From Massospora cicadina (taxonomy: Eukaryota > Entomophthoromycota > Entomophthoromycetes > Entomophthorales > Entomophthoraceae), in assembly GCA_022478985.1 (NCBI GenBank), contig JAKSZP010014883.1:1-64000 (forward strand): a stretch of DNA of 64,000 nt, read 5' to 3'. Shown here piece by piece: positions 12,011 to 23,740 of the stretch. The stretch's first letter is position 1. Each line of letters starts with the position of its first letter. Made by a program: the position numbers and the translations under genes. The notes under the pieces are model-generated. The model was not told the DNA's origin. It saw only the letters and a program-made list of their open reading frames with translations, and made no database searches.

Positions 12011-12936
12011 CGCCCAACTCTGTTTCAAATTGACCACATGTACATTTTTGGGTTTCTACTTTCTGGAAAGCTGTTTCTGCTTTACCTAGTTTGTAGGTCC
12101 ATCCAACTTCAATTTTGGATCTCGATTTAATTATTAAATTCTTTATTGATTTTGGTTTCTCTTTAGTTTAAAAATTCATCCAACAAAACTTATATTCGTT
12201 GCTACAATCTCTGCTCCCTCATCCATCTTTATAACTCGTTATTTCACTTTTGTTAATTTGGCCTGTAATGCTGAAAACTGAATGGTCGCATTAATATTCT
12301 TTTATTCCTTCAATAACTTAAAGATTTTGTTATTGTCGGATGTCATATCACTTCATAATTCTATTATCTTAACTACACATGTAGAAAGCACCGCTTGTAA
12401 ACTTTCTAGTTTACTGCACAAGTTCTTGACTCTAGTGTAAGAGTAGAAAAGGTTGTTAATTGATGCTAGGCAATCAGCGAGTCAGTTCTTCTCTGTAATT
12501 TGTTCCAACCCTACTCAGGTATCCCCTTACCAAATTGATGAGAAAATAGATTAAAATATATAATCCTCGAGAATTCTTTGATTAAGGCAATTATATAATA
12601 AACATGTAAAAGTAAACAATCTATAGTCTGTTTAATATAATTAAATTAAGGAGGTTTATAGGGAAGTCAGCTCGAAACCATTCAGTTGGCGCCTTATTAA
12701 TTTATGCATCCACTACTGACAATATTACCCTTAAGAATTATACCAACAGAGGATTAATTTATCAGTTATCCATCAGCCAAGTCAACGATCCTTCGTGCTA
12801 GAAGATAAATCTTCCTAGACTGGTTCCTGAAATAATGTGTTCAATCATCTATAAATAATTTCAATAGATTAGCCACAATGGATTAATGAACATACTGAGG
12901 TAATGGAACAATTACCTATTTATGGTAGGATATAAC

Positions 12937-12957
12937 TTTTTTTAGTACTAGATGGTC
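12937..12957 (-). mobile_element. Second identical 21-bp poly-A retroposon stub
   Basis: The same 21 bases as at 11990-12010 occur again. The flanks TATGGTAGGATATAAC (12921-12936) and TATGGTAGGCTATTTC (12959-12974) match at 13 of 16 positions, so this is a separate, older insertion and not a local copy. It lies in the 5' LTR/leader of element B. Confidence 0.7.
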
Positions 12958-13104
12958 CTATGGTAGGCTATTTCACCAGAACTAACCTACTAGTTACTGA
13001 TAAGTGCTATTGATGTTCTAGAAGCTCTAATCACCCTTATTAATTGGTGATTCAACCCACTTAAACCATATAAAAAATATTACTAATCAGCTAAATTCCC
13101 TTAA

Positions 13105-13868
13105 TGTCAGACAATTGCTGTCTTGACTTTTGCAAAATAATGTATTGTGTAAGATTTGTCCCAATTAATCAAATATCATTGTTCAATTATAAGTTGGATC
13201 TCATAATAATAATTTGAATGAAAATAATGACAGTATCAGCCAAAAGACCTTGATCGATTTTTGGTGGAACCCCACAAATTGGGGTAACACTTTTATCAAT
13301 AAAACAAAAGCAAATAACACAAATTTTTCAGTCAATTGTACCGACTATGCAACAGAATCTGGGGAATTTATTGCAGGTTCCTCCACAGGCCACGTATAGT
13401 TCAAAGAAAACACCTAAATGTGGACCACCCCCTTTTATAGGCTTGTCAGAGGTCACCCAAGGTGCAAAGTTTTATCAAATGGGGATTTGCTGAAATATAT
13501 TTTATCACTACCTCACGAGTTCATTTTTACTGATAATAACTCTTCATCAGTCATTCAGCCAAAGTGAAGCAAGTTTCTCAAGCTTTGATAGGTCAAATTT
13601 GCATATTTCCTAATTCAGATCAACTAAGCTATTCCAAACTTATCAATAAATTCCCTTTGACCATGGATAGAGTTTAAATACTGAGCGGTAAGATATTGAA
13701 AAAGTTCTTTCTTGACCTTGTGGTTGCAACTGAAAATCTTTAAAAACCCACCTTTTTACTTTTATTAAAAAGGTACTTCTATTAGTGTAAATAATTTGTG
13801 GATATCTAGCTGATCCAGCACCAGCAAGCACGATTTTTTTCAGATTTCCACACTTGACTTTGTTGGAG
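13105..13868 (+). repeat. LTR of the TGTCAGACAATT family inside element B's 5' LTR
   Basis: The segment starts TGTCAGACAATTG, as do element D's LTRs read on their own strand. It shares further blocks with them: CAGCCAAAAGACC, GTGGAACCCC followed by AAATTGGGGTAA, and CCCCTTTTATAGG. The corresponding stretch is absent from element B's other LTR, where the flanking sequences join directly. It therefore looks like an inserted solo LTR in the opposite orientation. The right end is approximate and I found no convincing target duplication. A 61-codon frame inside is chance. Confidence 0.55.
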
Positions 13869-13879
13869 ATTATCACTGA

Positions 13880-14068
13880 TAAACTATTAATATAAGTTAC
13901 TACTGGTCTGGTCCCCTTAATAACCTCCTACTAATAATTTATTGGAGTATGGCTCCAAACAATAATTATCAAATATTGATAGCTCCAAAATTCATCAAGT
14001 AAGCTACCCTTGTAGTGCAAGGCAGACTGAACTGATACTGGATAATGTGGTCAAAGGAAATTATAGCA
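13880..14068 (-). repeat. Outer part of element B's 5' LTR
   Basis: This matches 4715-4893 along its length, with the same order of short identical words. It ends at 14068 opposite the TGTTGGG start of the other LTR (here diverged). The inner part lies left of 13105, separated by the inserted foreign LTR. Confidence 0.6.
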
Positions 14069-14429
14069 ATTGAAACATTGAACTACAATCAGTTTAGAAG
14101 CACATTAAATTTTTCTTAAACTGACAGTCACACTTCTGTGGTTACTTCTCCTACCTTGTACACTGGCATAGTTGCACTGCCAGCTTATACTTCTACTGTT
14201 CTCTATACCAGCAGAGTCACACTTCTGGGGTGCAATCCTCTTACCCCCAACCTCAGCTAATTCGGGTGATGCTTCCAAAGAAGCAGTCATTCGAAATTTG
14301 AATTATATAAAATTTATCAGAATTACAAAATACTGAGCTGATGGCTGAGACAACTTTGGCTGAGCAGCTGTGGTCAACTGTTTGCAGCCAATAAGGATCT
14401 GCCACTACACTGACCACAGTGGCTGGCCC
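14069..14429. other. No gene seen
   Basis: This is a mixed sequence between element B and the retroposon. A repeated CACTTCTG(T/G)GG phrase occurs at about 14130 and 14221, 90 bases apart. A 61-codon minus-strand frame covers it, without recognisable motifs. Confidence 0.4.
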
Positions 14430-15197
14430 AACTTAAGCCAATTTAAATCCATTCAAAGCGCTCAAATGGATTGATGATACAGATTGGCTTATAATGTTAA
14501 GCCCTATTTTGCCTTTAAGGAATTTTTTGTAAATCCTCCCTAATTTGCATCCCACCATTTTAGATCTAAAAATGGTTTTCCTAATTATGAAAATATTAAC
14601 AAAATGGAGGTAGAAGCAGCAGCTGCCCCAATAATCAACACCCTCCTCCACCTACATCTTCATGGGGTGATGAAACCCCTTGTTGAGGGTATTCCTATCC
14701 CAAATTTCCCCCATAATTTTGATGAGGAAGCAAAATAAAAAATCAAGGAGCTTGCTTTTGGAGCAAGCTGAACTTGCATTGACATGGCAAAAGCTTCTCT
14801 GTTTGACCCCAATTATCCCCAAACCTGCCAGCACATCAAGTCTTTCACTTGTGTACCTGCTCTCATCAATATTACTGATAATCAACTTGCTCAATATGTT
14901 GAGGCAATGGACACTGCCAGCATCATTAACAAAGAAAACCCATAACTATACCTCCTTATGCCCATTTTGCTGATGCACCAACCCCTATGCTGTCCACCAT
15001 GGTCTGCCAGCTAAAGCTGGCGCTGGACAAAAGTTTCCCCAAATCATCCTCACCTTCTGATATTGCTTCCTAGGCTGATAACTTAGGGGCTATATTAGGA
15101 ACTTTTTATTTCTAATAAACCCTTTTTTTGGCTCATTTGAAAATAAAGATGCGTGGAGGCTCCAACTTCTGGGTTGGGCACCACTAGTGATAAAAAA
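14430..15197 (+). mobile_element. Poly-A retroposon with unknown ORF, copy 1
   Basis: This copy ends with AATAAAGATGCGTG, then GGGTTGGGCACCACTAGTGA and TAAAAAA at 15185-15196. The same tail ends the inserts at 44871-45048 and 53398-53446 (both minus) and the copy at 58.2-59.5 kb. Upstream lies a decayed ORF shared with that last copy. Features seen are an A tail, 5' truncation in other copies and long target duplications there. The class is non-LTR retrotransposon or a dependent SINE-like element. No reverse transcriptase is visible, so it probably relies on another element. Confidence 0.65.
14500..15074 (+). pseudogene. Unknown ORF of the poly-A retroposon, copy 1
   Basis: The frame reads KPYFAFKEFFVNPP, GFPNYENINKMEVEAAAAP (ATG at 14604), GIPIPNFPHNFDEEAK, a stop, KIKELAFGAS, CIDMAKASLFDPNYP, IKSFTCVPALINITDNQLAQ and YVEAM. 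After a frameshift it ends PPYAHFADAPTPMLSTMV, LDKSFPKSS. Nearly all these blocks recur in copy 2 near 58.85-59.27 kb (PNFPDN, CIDA, LNYP, IKSFSCVPEL, QLAQYLESM), which shows the protein once mattered. I do not recognise a domain. It has no RT or integrase motifs and could be an ORF1-like or captured protein. Confidence 0.55.
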
Positions 15198-17500
15198 CAG
15201 ATTCAAAAGGCTGGTTTCTCTTGTGTTATGCTTGCTGAATTCCTCCCTGTTTCAATATGAGGCCAACCAATCTATAAACTGTCCTCTATTCCGTCAGCTT
15301 ACCTTTCATTTTTTTAATCTTCTAAGGTCTCCTCCTTCTGGTCAAATAATAGCCTGTGGATCAAGCTTTCTGAAACCAGAAGTTTGACTGTTTAAGGTTA
15401 GGGCGCAGTTGGTGGTGGTCTGTTAACCTCAGTAGCAGCTTGGTGATTATCTGTTTATTGTTGTAGTTTTTTAGGATTTTGATTGATAGTAAATTTGGTA
15501 CAAATCTGACGTGATCATTTATGTAAATTTTGACAAAGATATTCGAGCTTTAATCTAGCGGAATCATTTAAGTGATTTTGACTGACACAAATAGAACTGG
15601 TTTTGTGGAATTGACGTCCAGTCAACAAAGGGAAGATTAATACAATGGAATTAAATTGTAAAGTCATTTAAATGTTATGATTTTGGGCAGGAAAAATATA
15701 AGTAAAGTAGAAATTGGCAGGCTAATTGGAAACAATCCACTGTAAATTTGGATTATCAGTAAACTAGTAAATGATGAAATTCAAGCAAGGGGGAGTGTTG
15801 GCAGAAATATTTTTGCATATCAATAGAAATTGATCTGCTGTACACAACTAATTGGTATAAGGGAGTAATGAGCTAATATGTGCTTAGGATCATTCCTAAA
15901 AAGTTTCGTGATATATATAATGGCGAACAATGAAAATTAATCTTCCAGTAAGCGCTCTTAAACATGATGAGAATTGCAATATAAATTTTTGTGAACGCAG
16001 GCCTAAAATTGTTATCAAAATATGAAGTAGATGTTTAGATGATGCTATATGTGTAAAAAACTATAAAGCTTAGGGGATTATTGCCAACGTCAATATCCCT
16101 TGTTTGGTCAAAACCTAAAATCGTGACACACCTCATTCAACCACCCCTACACAGACAGAAGGTCATCGTGGTATTGACGATAGTGGGCCTTTAGATTTCT
16201 AATTACATTTAAAGCCAACGAAAGCATGACATCACATAAATTAATGTCTAGAAAGAAAATTATATGTAATAAAAACATGTAAAAATAGGGTTTAAAAACT
16301 GCTGCGCCAGGGACATGTTAGAAACCAAAATTAGGCATTATATGTTTTTATGAAAAAATAACATCCATAAACTGAACCAAATACAAATAAAGTTACTACA
16401 AAATAGATTTAGCAATATAAAGTTACCATAAATTGATGGACATAACCAACTATTTTGTGCTCAAAACTGAAAAAATAGTTACTATGTAAAATTTAAATTA
16501 TTCTTTCTTTTCAAATCATCAGCAAAATGTTTTTATAAGATTGCAATACTTTAAAACTAAAAGATCTGAAGAACTGTGTACAATATTTATTATCAGAAGA
16601 ATAGTTCAACTTTCAAATATATCTGTTCCTATGGGAAGGATATTAGAGCGCCATTCATCATATAAGATTACATATCAAAATTCATATGAGAAACAATATT
16701 ACTATATACTTATTTTTGTTATTTGCTAGTACAAACTTAGGAAAAGTGCAAGTTTATAGATAGAAGCTCCATTTATAGGCCTACCAGGTTTTGACTTGAG
16801 CAATTTCATCCTGATGAATGATTGGCTAAAACATAAACCCAAAAAGTATGCATCAACATTCTCAATTATTATTTAATTATACCTTTATGAATTGCATTTA
16901 ATTTAAATATAATTGTCTTAAATTCTGACTGAACTGAAACTATATCATTAATTTCAATTTTACTTACAACATTTAGACTGAAATGAGAACATTATTTTAA
17001 TGATTTGGACCAAAACTAATGATTGAAAAATAGTTATCCTAGTGGAGTTAGCCTGCTACCACTCTGGTACGTGTTCTGTATTAAGTTTAAACCCATTATT
17101 AGATACAAATTCAGTGGTTATTTTTCCAAAGTTAACCTACCTCAAATAAGTTGTATTAATGCCCACTGCAACTGAAGCCCATCACCTGACCCAATAGATC
17201 AATAAGTAACATGCGAGAATATTGATTTAGAAATGTCTCCAGCTCCATAGCTTTGCGTTATAAGTTAATCAAAATACTAAAGAAGCATGACATGCATCCT
17301 CTTTATGTGTAACATTCCTAGATCACATAGTACAAGCAAATCCTTTAGCAAAAAGCAATTGCTTCTTATATATTTATTAAATCTTTTGATTTAAGCTGAC
17401 TAGGAGATTGACGGATCCATAGCTCAAAAGCAAAAATTAACAAAATCAACTGAAACGCTCAAACCTAGCGTATCAGAAGACCCACACAAAAAATAAAAAG
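15198..17500. other. AT-rich DNA without genes
   Basis: Only short chance frames occur (the longest about 66 codons). There is no retroelement motif, tRNA or clear repeat. A GCAAGGGGGAGTGTTGGCAGAAAT phrase near 15786 resembles a polypurine tract followed by a TGTTGG LTR start, but no partner LTR was found. Confidence 0.5.
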
Positions 17501-19380
17501 ATAAACTACCAGATGGGACAGTGGAGAACCACTTATCTGATCATGGAAGAAGGGAGAGGGGATCATAAGGCCGCTTTTTGGCACATGCATAGGAACGCCT
17601 GGCCCAGTTAAAGGCAGAAAGCAAAGGCTTAGGTTTATTCATGGAGTGAGGTTTAAGATGTTTGAAGGTAGTAATTGAAAGTATCCAACTTGGCTGTGAA
17701 TAACATCAAAATAGTTAGCAAGGTGATGTTATGCTTGGGTACAAATGTCATGGAAATCAGGAAATTGTATTGCATTTTGGTAGTGGATTGGCATATTTAT
17801 GTAGAAAATTGCTTTACTAGCTACTTTTTTGAGAAAAACATATGCAGTATTATGAAGCCTGGTGATTTCAATTTTTGCATTGCGTGGGAAATTTGGGGAA
17901 AGCAACAGTGTTAAACCATGCTGAAGCATGCCAACTGATCTCAAAGATGCAGTGGGGAGTTGCTGATGCACAGGAAAGGCAGCTGCGCCTAGGGTGTTTT
18001 GATGATCATATATGAATGGTTTGGAAATAGTTATAAGTTTATAATGCTTTAATATGTTTTGTGTTTAAGATTTGTGTTCTGAAAGTTGATCAAAGTTAAT
18101 ATCTTCAGCTGAGTCTGGAATAACATCGCCTGACTCAGTAACCTTGTCCAATAATTTTCATGGATTTTACTTAAATTTAATAGGGGTGTTGTAATTAAGT
18201 TGATTTTCGTTGAGAAGTTGAGGTGAGGCTCAGGTATGAATGGGTGTCCAAGCACCCTCCCATTGGTCTGATCTAGATCAGAACTTTGAGGGTGATTGGT
18301 GGACTGGTTGATGGCACATTTCTTAGTAGAGCCTTATGGTCTTGTTGGTTGGAAAGGTGGGGGTAACAAAGACTCCCATCAAATGACAATGTCTTGGTGG
18401 TAAGAATTGTAAGGTGGTAAGATTAGTGGTCTGTCAATAAACTTTTTAAAGTAGTCTAACTCAAAGCAGAGGGGACAACTTTGTCAACCATTATTGACAT
18501 GATCCAAAAGAAGTGGTTCAGCGCTGCAGTGATAAAAGCATATGGGGATCTTCTAAGCAGTGATGGGGTAGTGGGGGAAATGGTGGTAGTGGCACAGGGT
18601 GCTGCAAAGCTCTGCACCGCTTGGGATAATGAATTGAAGAATGGGGTTGGTGGCATAGGATAAAAGTCTCAACATCAGCTCCTCATACAAAATTTTAAAG
18701 CGGGAATGCAAAGAGAGCTTTGCGAATGACATCATCAATGTGGTGATATTGAATAGTTTAGTATAAGTGGTGGGTATGGGGGCATTTATATAAAAATGGT
18801 GTTGATTCCGCTGCAGCAGCATCCTCCTGAGAAATGAAACCAATATTAAAAAGCAGTCAAAAGGTCAGAAGTTAATATAGCTAGCTGGCACAAAAGTGGC
18901 AGTGGTGAGATTAATTATTGCTTTGTCAACGTATGTGATAAACGCCCACAGTCAATGTGGAGGCAAAAGCGAATATTTGATTGATAAAGGCCAAGAGGAT
19001 GGGGACAAGTTAGGTGGTTGCATGCGAGATGGAGAGCTAAGTCCTTTGGGCGGATATAAAAGCCAGTCAAGTTTAGCATTCTGGATAAACCAGTTAAATT
19101 CATTTTCTGGCAGGGCGGGAAATTATTGGGGAGTTTAGACCCAATATTAGAGCATCAGGTGGTGGGGCCATGGACATCAATAGAACTGTGGCGTGGAGTA
19201 TCAGAGTTGGATAAGTTATATTTTCCAAGAAATGATCAAAAGTGGGACTGAGAGGATTGAAAAAGCTATCATCTTTATTAACATCTTGAATTTTGCTCTC
19301 ATATACTTTTATAAGAAAAAATATATAGTTTCTAAAAGTTATTTTCATAAAGATAGTTAATAGTGTGTATCTTAGTCTAA
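17500..19380. other. Unassigned region with overlapping short frames
   Basis: The GC content is slightly higher than to the left. Both strands carry frames of 60-96 codons. Examples are the plus frame 18481-18663 (MSTIIDMIQKKWFSAAVIKA, 60 codons) and the minus frame 19103-18915, which has the Cys/His-containing string ACNHLTCPHPLGLYQSNIRF. I could not tie any of them to a family. Decayed transposon ORFs are likely, but neither strand is clearly the coding one. Confidence 0.35.
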
Positions 19381-19939
19381 ATTTAAAAATATCCTAAATG
19401 TACTCATGGAATTCAACTCCAATTTAGCTCTTTTCAAGTCGCGAGTCAGTACCTAGTCAACAGGTCTATCTTTTTGATAAGTTCTTCCAAGTCTTCGCTC
19501 TCAGCCACAAGCTCTACTTAGTCAGTTTAAAATGGGTTACTTTGGCTCCGTTACTTAAATATTTGCAATGTATCAAGTTTACTAAAAGTAGCCTTGATAT
19601 TTTGGCATAATGAGACTCACTCACTAGTAAGCAGCTCGCTTAATTAGAAACTACACTAACTAACCTTCTATGGTCTCCAAGTACACAAAGCCTGACGATA
19701 TCTAGGCCCTCTTTATGATGACGCTGTCAGGTGACTCAGTGAAACACTTGAATATTCTTTTGAATCTCAACAGTCCTTTCTGTCATGTTAACGCTTACAA
19801 ACACCCTTTTAATTTTAATAAAGAGTTAGAGCTAACATCAGCCCATTTAAAACACTTTTTTTCAAAGCATCAGTAGCTCAGCTGAATTTGAAATTATAGA
19901 ACATTAGTAGAGCTCCCATAAGAATTAATTTTCCATGTG

Positions 19940-20460
19940 TTAGACCAGATGGTAGATTATGTAAGTCCTAAGGCTTAGCCCCTCCACCTGGAATATAAGC
20001 TATAAACTTTCAGATGTAAAAAGCACTCCAGCCTGTTTTGGCTCCTCTATATCTGCTCAGTGATTTGATCAACTGGTAGATAAGTGATGGTATACTACAC
20101 TGCCCAAGAAACTACTCTCTCTGCCTTTTCTCTTATTACATATTGAAAAGATATGGTGGGTTTGCAGATGGCTGTTCTAATTCAGAGGCTTCTGGTGGTA
20201 ACTTTGGTTTACCCTCTCATAGCATGACACTTATAATACTAAAAAATAGCCAAAAACTACTCTAAACACTTACCGCCACTAAGTGGGTCTACTGAGCGAT
20301 ATCAGGTCACATTTATTAAAATATATTGCGTACAAATATGTTTGATAAAAAATTTATTCCCAAAGTTATTTTAATTGATCACCAAGTCAAAACAGATCCA
20401 TAAAAACACTATGTACCAATTTAATAACTAAAACAAATAATTCAAATATTGTCACTAGCA
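19940..20460 (+). repeat. 3'-end fragment of the chromodomain retrotransposon family
   Basis: Bases 19955-20000 (GTAAGTCCTAAGG... ATATAAGC) and 20275-20420 (CACTAAGTGGGTCTACTGAGC ... TTGATCACCAAGTCA) align with 41169-41213 and 41493-41620, the stretch after the chromodomain of the element at 38-41 kb. So a second, older copy of that 3' end sits here. Homology further left (19.4-19.9 kb) could not be established. Confidence 0.55.
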
Positions 20461-20508
20461 ATATAAAACAAAATAATATGTGAATCCTAATATGAAAATT
20501 TTACATTG

Positions 20509-20513
20509 CTATC
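20509..20513. other. Target-site duplication, left copy (CTATC), element D
   Basis: CTATC directly left of the LTR matches CTATC at 27698-27702, directly right of the other LTR. Five bases is the usual duplication for Ty3/gypsy integration. Confidence 0.8.
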
Positions 20514-21251
20514 TGAAGGATATCAGGCTGATTTGTGCTTGACAGTGTTAGAACACCTGAATTTCAACAATACTTTTACAGGAGAAGTAATATCTTCAAC
20601 TGCGGAGAATAATATTTTTAGTTGATTTTAAACCACTTAAATTTTTATATGAAACTTTTATTAATGCTAAAAAGCTGGAATTTCTAGGTTTTTGATCAAT
20701 CTAAACTTGGGGGTCAAAAACTAACCCTCTCAATATATAAACTCTTAGTATTTAACAATTGATTGATGCCCAAAGTGAGTGAGGCGAGAAGTTTGGATTA
20801 AGCCAGCAATAACTGTTTCAGGTAATACTGAGTTTTAACCTATTTAAGCTCTTAAGACTCGCCTCACTTTGACAGAATGGCCAATGGAGGTTTGATGGCA
20901 GGTAGGACAAAGCTTGGAGGTAAATATATAGTATATGACCCAACAAATACCAGAAAGTATTTGCACCTTGCAGGACCCCTTCAATCCTATAAAAGGGGTA
21001 GTCTCCGCATAGGTGCTAAAAGTTAATTGTAGATGCCTGGTAATAAAACTTGGAATGACTCCCCTGATTCCGCCGCATAGTTGGTGCAATCTTACTACTG
21101 AAACTCAAGCTTATTCGCCAAGGATTGTGATAGAAGTATTACCCCAATTTGGGGGTTCCACCAAGAATTGGCCAGGGTCTTTTGGCTGATATTATCTTCA
21201 TTTACATCCAAAACACTCTTCTTATAATATCAGACCTGTAATTGTCTGACA
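20514..21251 (-). repeat. 3' LTR of element D
   Basis: This 738-bp segment is homologous to 26966-27697. Shared blocks include CACCTGAATTTCAACAAT-like, AAAGTGAGTGAGGCG, TAGTCTCCGC, GACTCCCCTGATT and ATTTACATCCAAAAC. On the minus strand it begins TGTCAGACAATTACAGG. Confidence 0.85.
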
Positions 21252-21266
21252 TGACCCCTTCAAGAG
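21252..21266 (-). other. Polypurine tract of element D
   Basis: On the minus strand, CTTGAAGGGGTCA abuts the TGTCAGAC start of the 3' LTR. Confidence 0.7.
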
Positions 21267-21584
21267 TGTTAGGGGGTGAATAAGGATATAGGAAGCGGCC
21301 ATGGAACCAATTGCAGTTACTCCAGAAGCAAAAAGTTTGTAGAGCACCCATCCCCTCACTTATATGTGACTACAACGGGTACTTCCCAGTAAAAACCTGA
21401 GCTTCTCACTTCTATTAATGATGTGATTCTATTAATACAGCACTAAGTCTGATACTTGGAAGGAAGGTAGAGGGGCCTGAAGCTCATTAGCTGCTTAGCC
21501 TTCTTTAGTGACAGTCTTTGCCAAGTTAGTCATTGCCTCTGCTTTTAATTGGATGATGTGTTAGGCCAACTTTTTCATGGCTTG

Positions 21585-22439
21585 CTAAAGGTCAGTTCTG
21601 TCAGAGAAAATATCTTTGGCTAGTAAGGCCAAAATCTCAGGCTCTTGTCCATGCTTGAAAATACGATGGTAACTAATACAATAGGCCATGAGGGCAATGG
21701 GTAAGTAGAGATCAAAATGGAGAGGGTCTGAATTGACCATTTTGTGTAGTATAGAGACAAGGGTCTCGTTACTCTTCATATGGCACCAATTGTGTATGGG
21801 TTATAGGGGGCTGAGAAGAGTTGTTGAGCTCTCATGGGGTAGCAAGGAGCTTTACCACTATAAAGGAAATATTTTACCATTGTCACATAGGAGGACCTGG
21901 AAGCGCCCATGCCAGTTGGAGATTTACTGATGTAAGAAGGTGACAGTGGCTTTAGAGGTCTGAGTGGGGAGAGTAATAGCTTCAACCCATTTTTTAAAAT
22001 GATTTAATTCAACCAGAATATATCAGTTTCCACCAATAGTCTGAGGTAGAGTGCCTATCTCATCAAACTTATGGTCTGGAAGGGTTGTTGGGGCGTCATA
22101 GATTGTTCATATAACGGGTCTTGAAGTTGGATTGTTTTTTACAGGTTGGACAGGCATCCAGATCTTCAGCTATGGTCTCCATGATGCCTCCCAGTGATAC
22201 CGCTCTTTAACCCACTCATAGGTTTTTCAGACTCTGCCATGGCCCATGATAGTGTGAAACTCCATCGTCACAGCTACTCGCTCTGACAGCTGGAGATAGG
22301 GCAACCAATTTATCCCTATATTCTTATATAACTTCTCACTCTCCAACCTGGTGTTGCAAGAGTGCCAAGTTAGCGTCTTCTGAACTGTTTCATCTTTATC
22401 AGCCCACATGTCAGGAATCATGAGAAGTTCATGTAACAT
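21585..22439 (-). pseudogene. Integrase of element D
   Basis: The zinc region reads FHTIMGHGRV, a stop, KTYEWVKERYHW. The core follows as YILVELNHFKKWVEAITLP, TSKATVTFLHQ and VLLCDNGKIF, and the end is NETLVSILHKMVNSDPLHFD with LPIALMAYCISYHRIFK. The second catalytic Asp (CDNG) survives. At the Glu position (usually VERANGTL) the frame reads HMKSNETL, so the Glu is lost. Several frameshifts separate the blocks. Confidence 0.8.
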
Positions 22440-22499
22440 CTCAGCTTCACTATTGTTTAATTAAAAAAGGCAGCCTCGTCAAAACATCTACACTATTTG

Positions 22500-22900
22500 G
22501 CAAGTTCCAGGCTGGTGCTCACTTGTCATATCATATAATGGAGCTTCAAAGCAAAGCAAGCCAGCAGTCCAGTGGGGTCCTTCAAATTCTGCAAACACTT
22601 TAGGGAGGCGTGGTCAGTGATCACTTTGAATGAATCCTCATATAATAAAGGGTGATAGTATTTGACATTGAGCAAGACAGAAAGGCACTCCTTCTCAGTG
22701 ACGCTGTAGTTGCGTTCAGCTTTTGAGAGCATGTTGATGAAGTAGGACACGGGATGATCGACCTAAGCTCATCCAATTGAGCCAAGATAGCCCCAACAGC
22801 GTAATTAGAAGCATCTTAAACAACATGAAGGACTTGCCATAGTCAGGTTGGCGGAGGATAGAACTTTGCTTTGGTAGCTCCTTCAGGGTTTCAAATGTGG
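22500..22900 (-). pseudogene. RNase H of element D
   Basis: The frame 22750-22526 reads YFINMLSKAERNYSVTEKEC, LSVLLNVKYYHPLLYEDSFK, VITDHASLKCLQNLKDPTGL and LACFALKLH. This is the characteristic RNase H block of gypsy Pol (YFSxxLSxAERNYSVTEKE, TDHxSLxxL). A further piece with ILAQ-like sequence lies upstream in another frame. Confidence 0.85.
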
Positions 22901-23039
22901 CTTCTTGTTCAGTACTTAATGAGATGGAGAGTTTTTAGCCAAGAGGCGGACGAGGGGTTCGCTGAGCTGGGCGAATTCAAGATGAATTTATGGTTATAAC
23001 CCATAATGCCCAAAAATACCTGGATGTCTTGAAGGGTTT

Positions 23040-23740
23040 TGGGCACAGTATATTGGATATCACTTCAACCTTTTCTTGGAGAGGTTGAATCCCATCTTTT
23101 GAGATAACGTGACCCAGGAAATCCAATTTATTCTGGAAAAAGGACACTTGGAGGGCTTTAATTTTATGATAGATGCCCGCAAGCGTTGAAAAACTTCCTT
23201 TAGATGCGTGAGTTGCTCATTGAAGGTATTGGAGAAGCGGGTGATGTCATAAAGATAGATATTCACAAAGCTCAGCTTAAGATCCTGGAAAATGTGATCC
23301 ATCGCCCACTGATACGTTACAGGCGCATTGTTCAACCCTTAGGTAGCCAAGTGGGTTAGAACAGACCCTCGCTGAAGATAAGTGGGCACCTCTCATGATC
23401 CTGTGGAGAAAAGTCTATCTGCTAGTAACTGCTAGCCAAGACTTTAGTGGAAAAGGAATTTAGATTTAGAGAGTTGACCCAGAGCATCATCAATACAGAG
23501 GATATAATAACTATCCTCCATTGTGAGGTTGTTCAATTTGCAGTAATCCATCACTGCCTGATGACCCTCATTTTTCTTCTTTATCATTAGAAGTGCGTTT
23601 GACAAAGGATTATTGTGAAGACACCAGCAACTCAGCGTCCAGCAGCTGTTTAAGCTTAGTCCGAATGTGTAGCTCCTCAACTTTGGGTTTGCAATAGAGT
23701 TTGGATCATATAAGGTGAACCTTCCTAATATCAATAGTAT
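23040..23740 (-). pseudogene. Reverse transcriptase of element D
   Basis: The first frame (23734-23444) has KKKNEGHQAVMDYCKLNNLT, then MEDSYYILCIDDALGQLSKS. The second (23335-23060) has APVTYQWAMDHIFQDLKLSF, IYLYDITRFSNTF, EQLTHLKEVFQRL and IKLKPSKC. The catalytic YxDD box is YLYD, so the first of its two Asp residues is gone. About 100 bases between the two frames are out of phase. Confidence 0.85.

Larger units (their letters stand above)
4560..14068 (-). mobile_element. Element B: decayed Ty3/gypsy retrotransposon
   Basis: Read on the minus strand, the order is LTR (about 14.07-12.6 kb, interrupted), gag (about 11.9-11.2 kb), protease (10.6 kb), RT (8.86-8.51 kb), RNase H (8.06-7.52 kb), integrase (6.05-5.7 kb), polypurine tract and 3' LTR ending at 4893. 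That is the canonical Ty3/gypsy order. All parts are riddled with stops. Homology between 4715-4893 and 13890-14068 identifies the two LTRs. The left limit of the 3' LTR is not resolved and may lie left of 4560. Two 21-bp retroposon stubs and a foreign LTR have inserted into it. Confidence 0.75.

Noticed and set aside
13214..13399. A 61-codon plus-strand ORF
   Set aside because: It falls entirely inside an LTR whose relatives are non-coding.
18456..18843. Overlapping plus and minus ORFs as a real gene
   Set aside because: The strands compete with similar lengths and neither shows a domain or a repeated homologue; left as unassigned.
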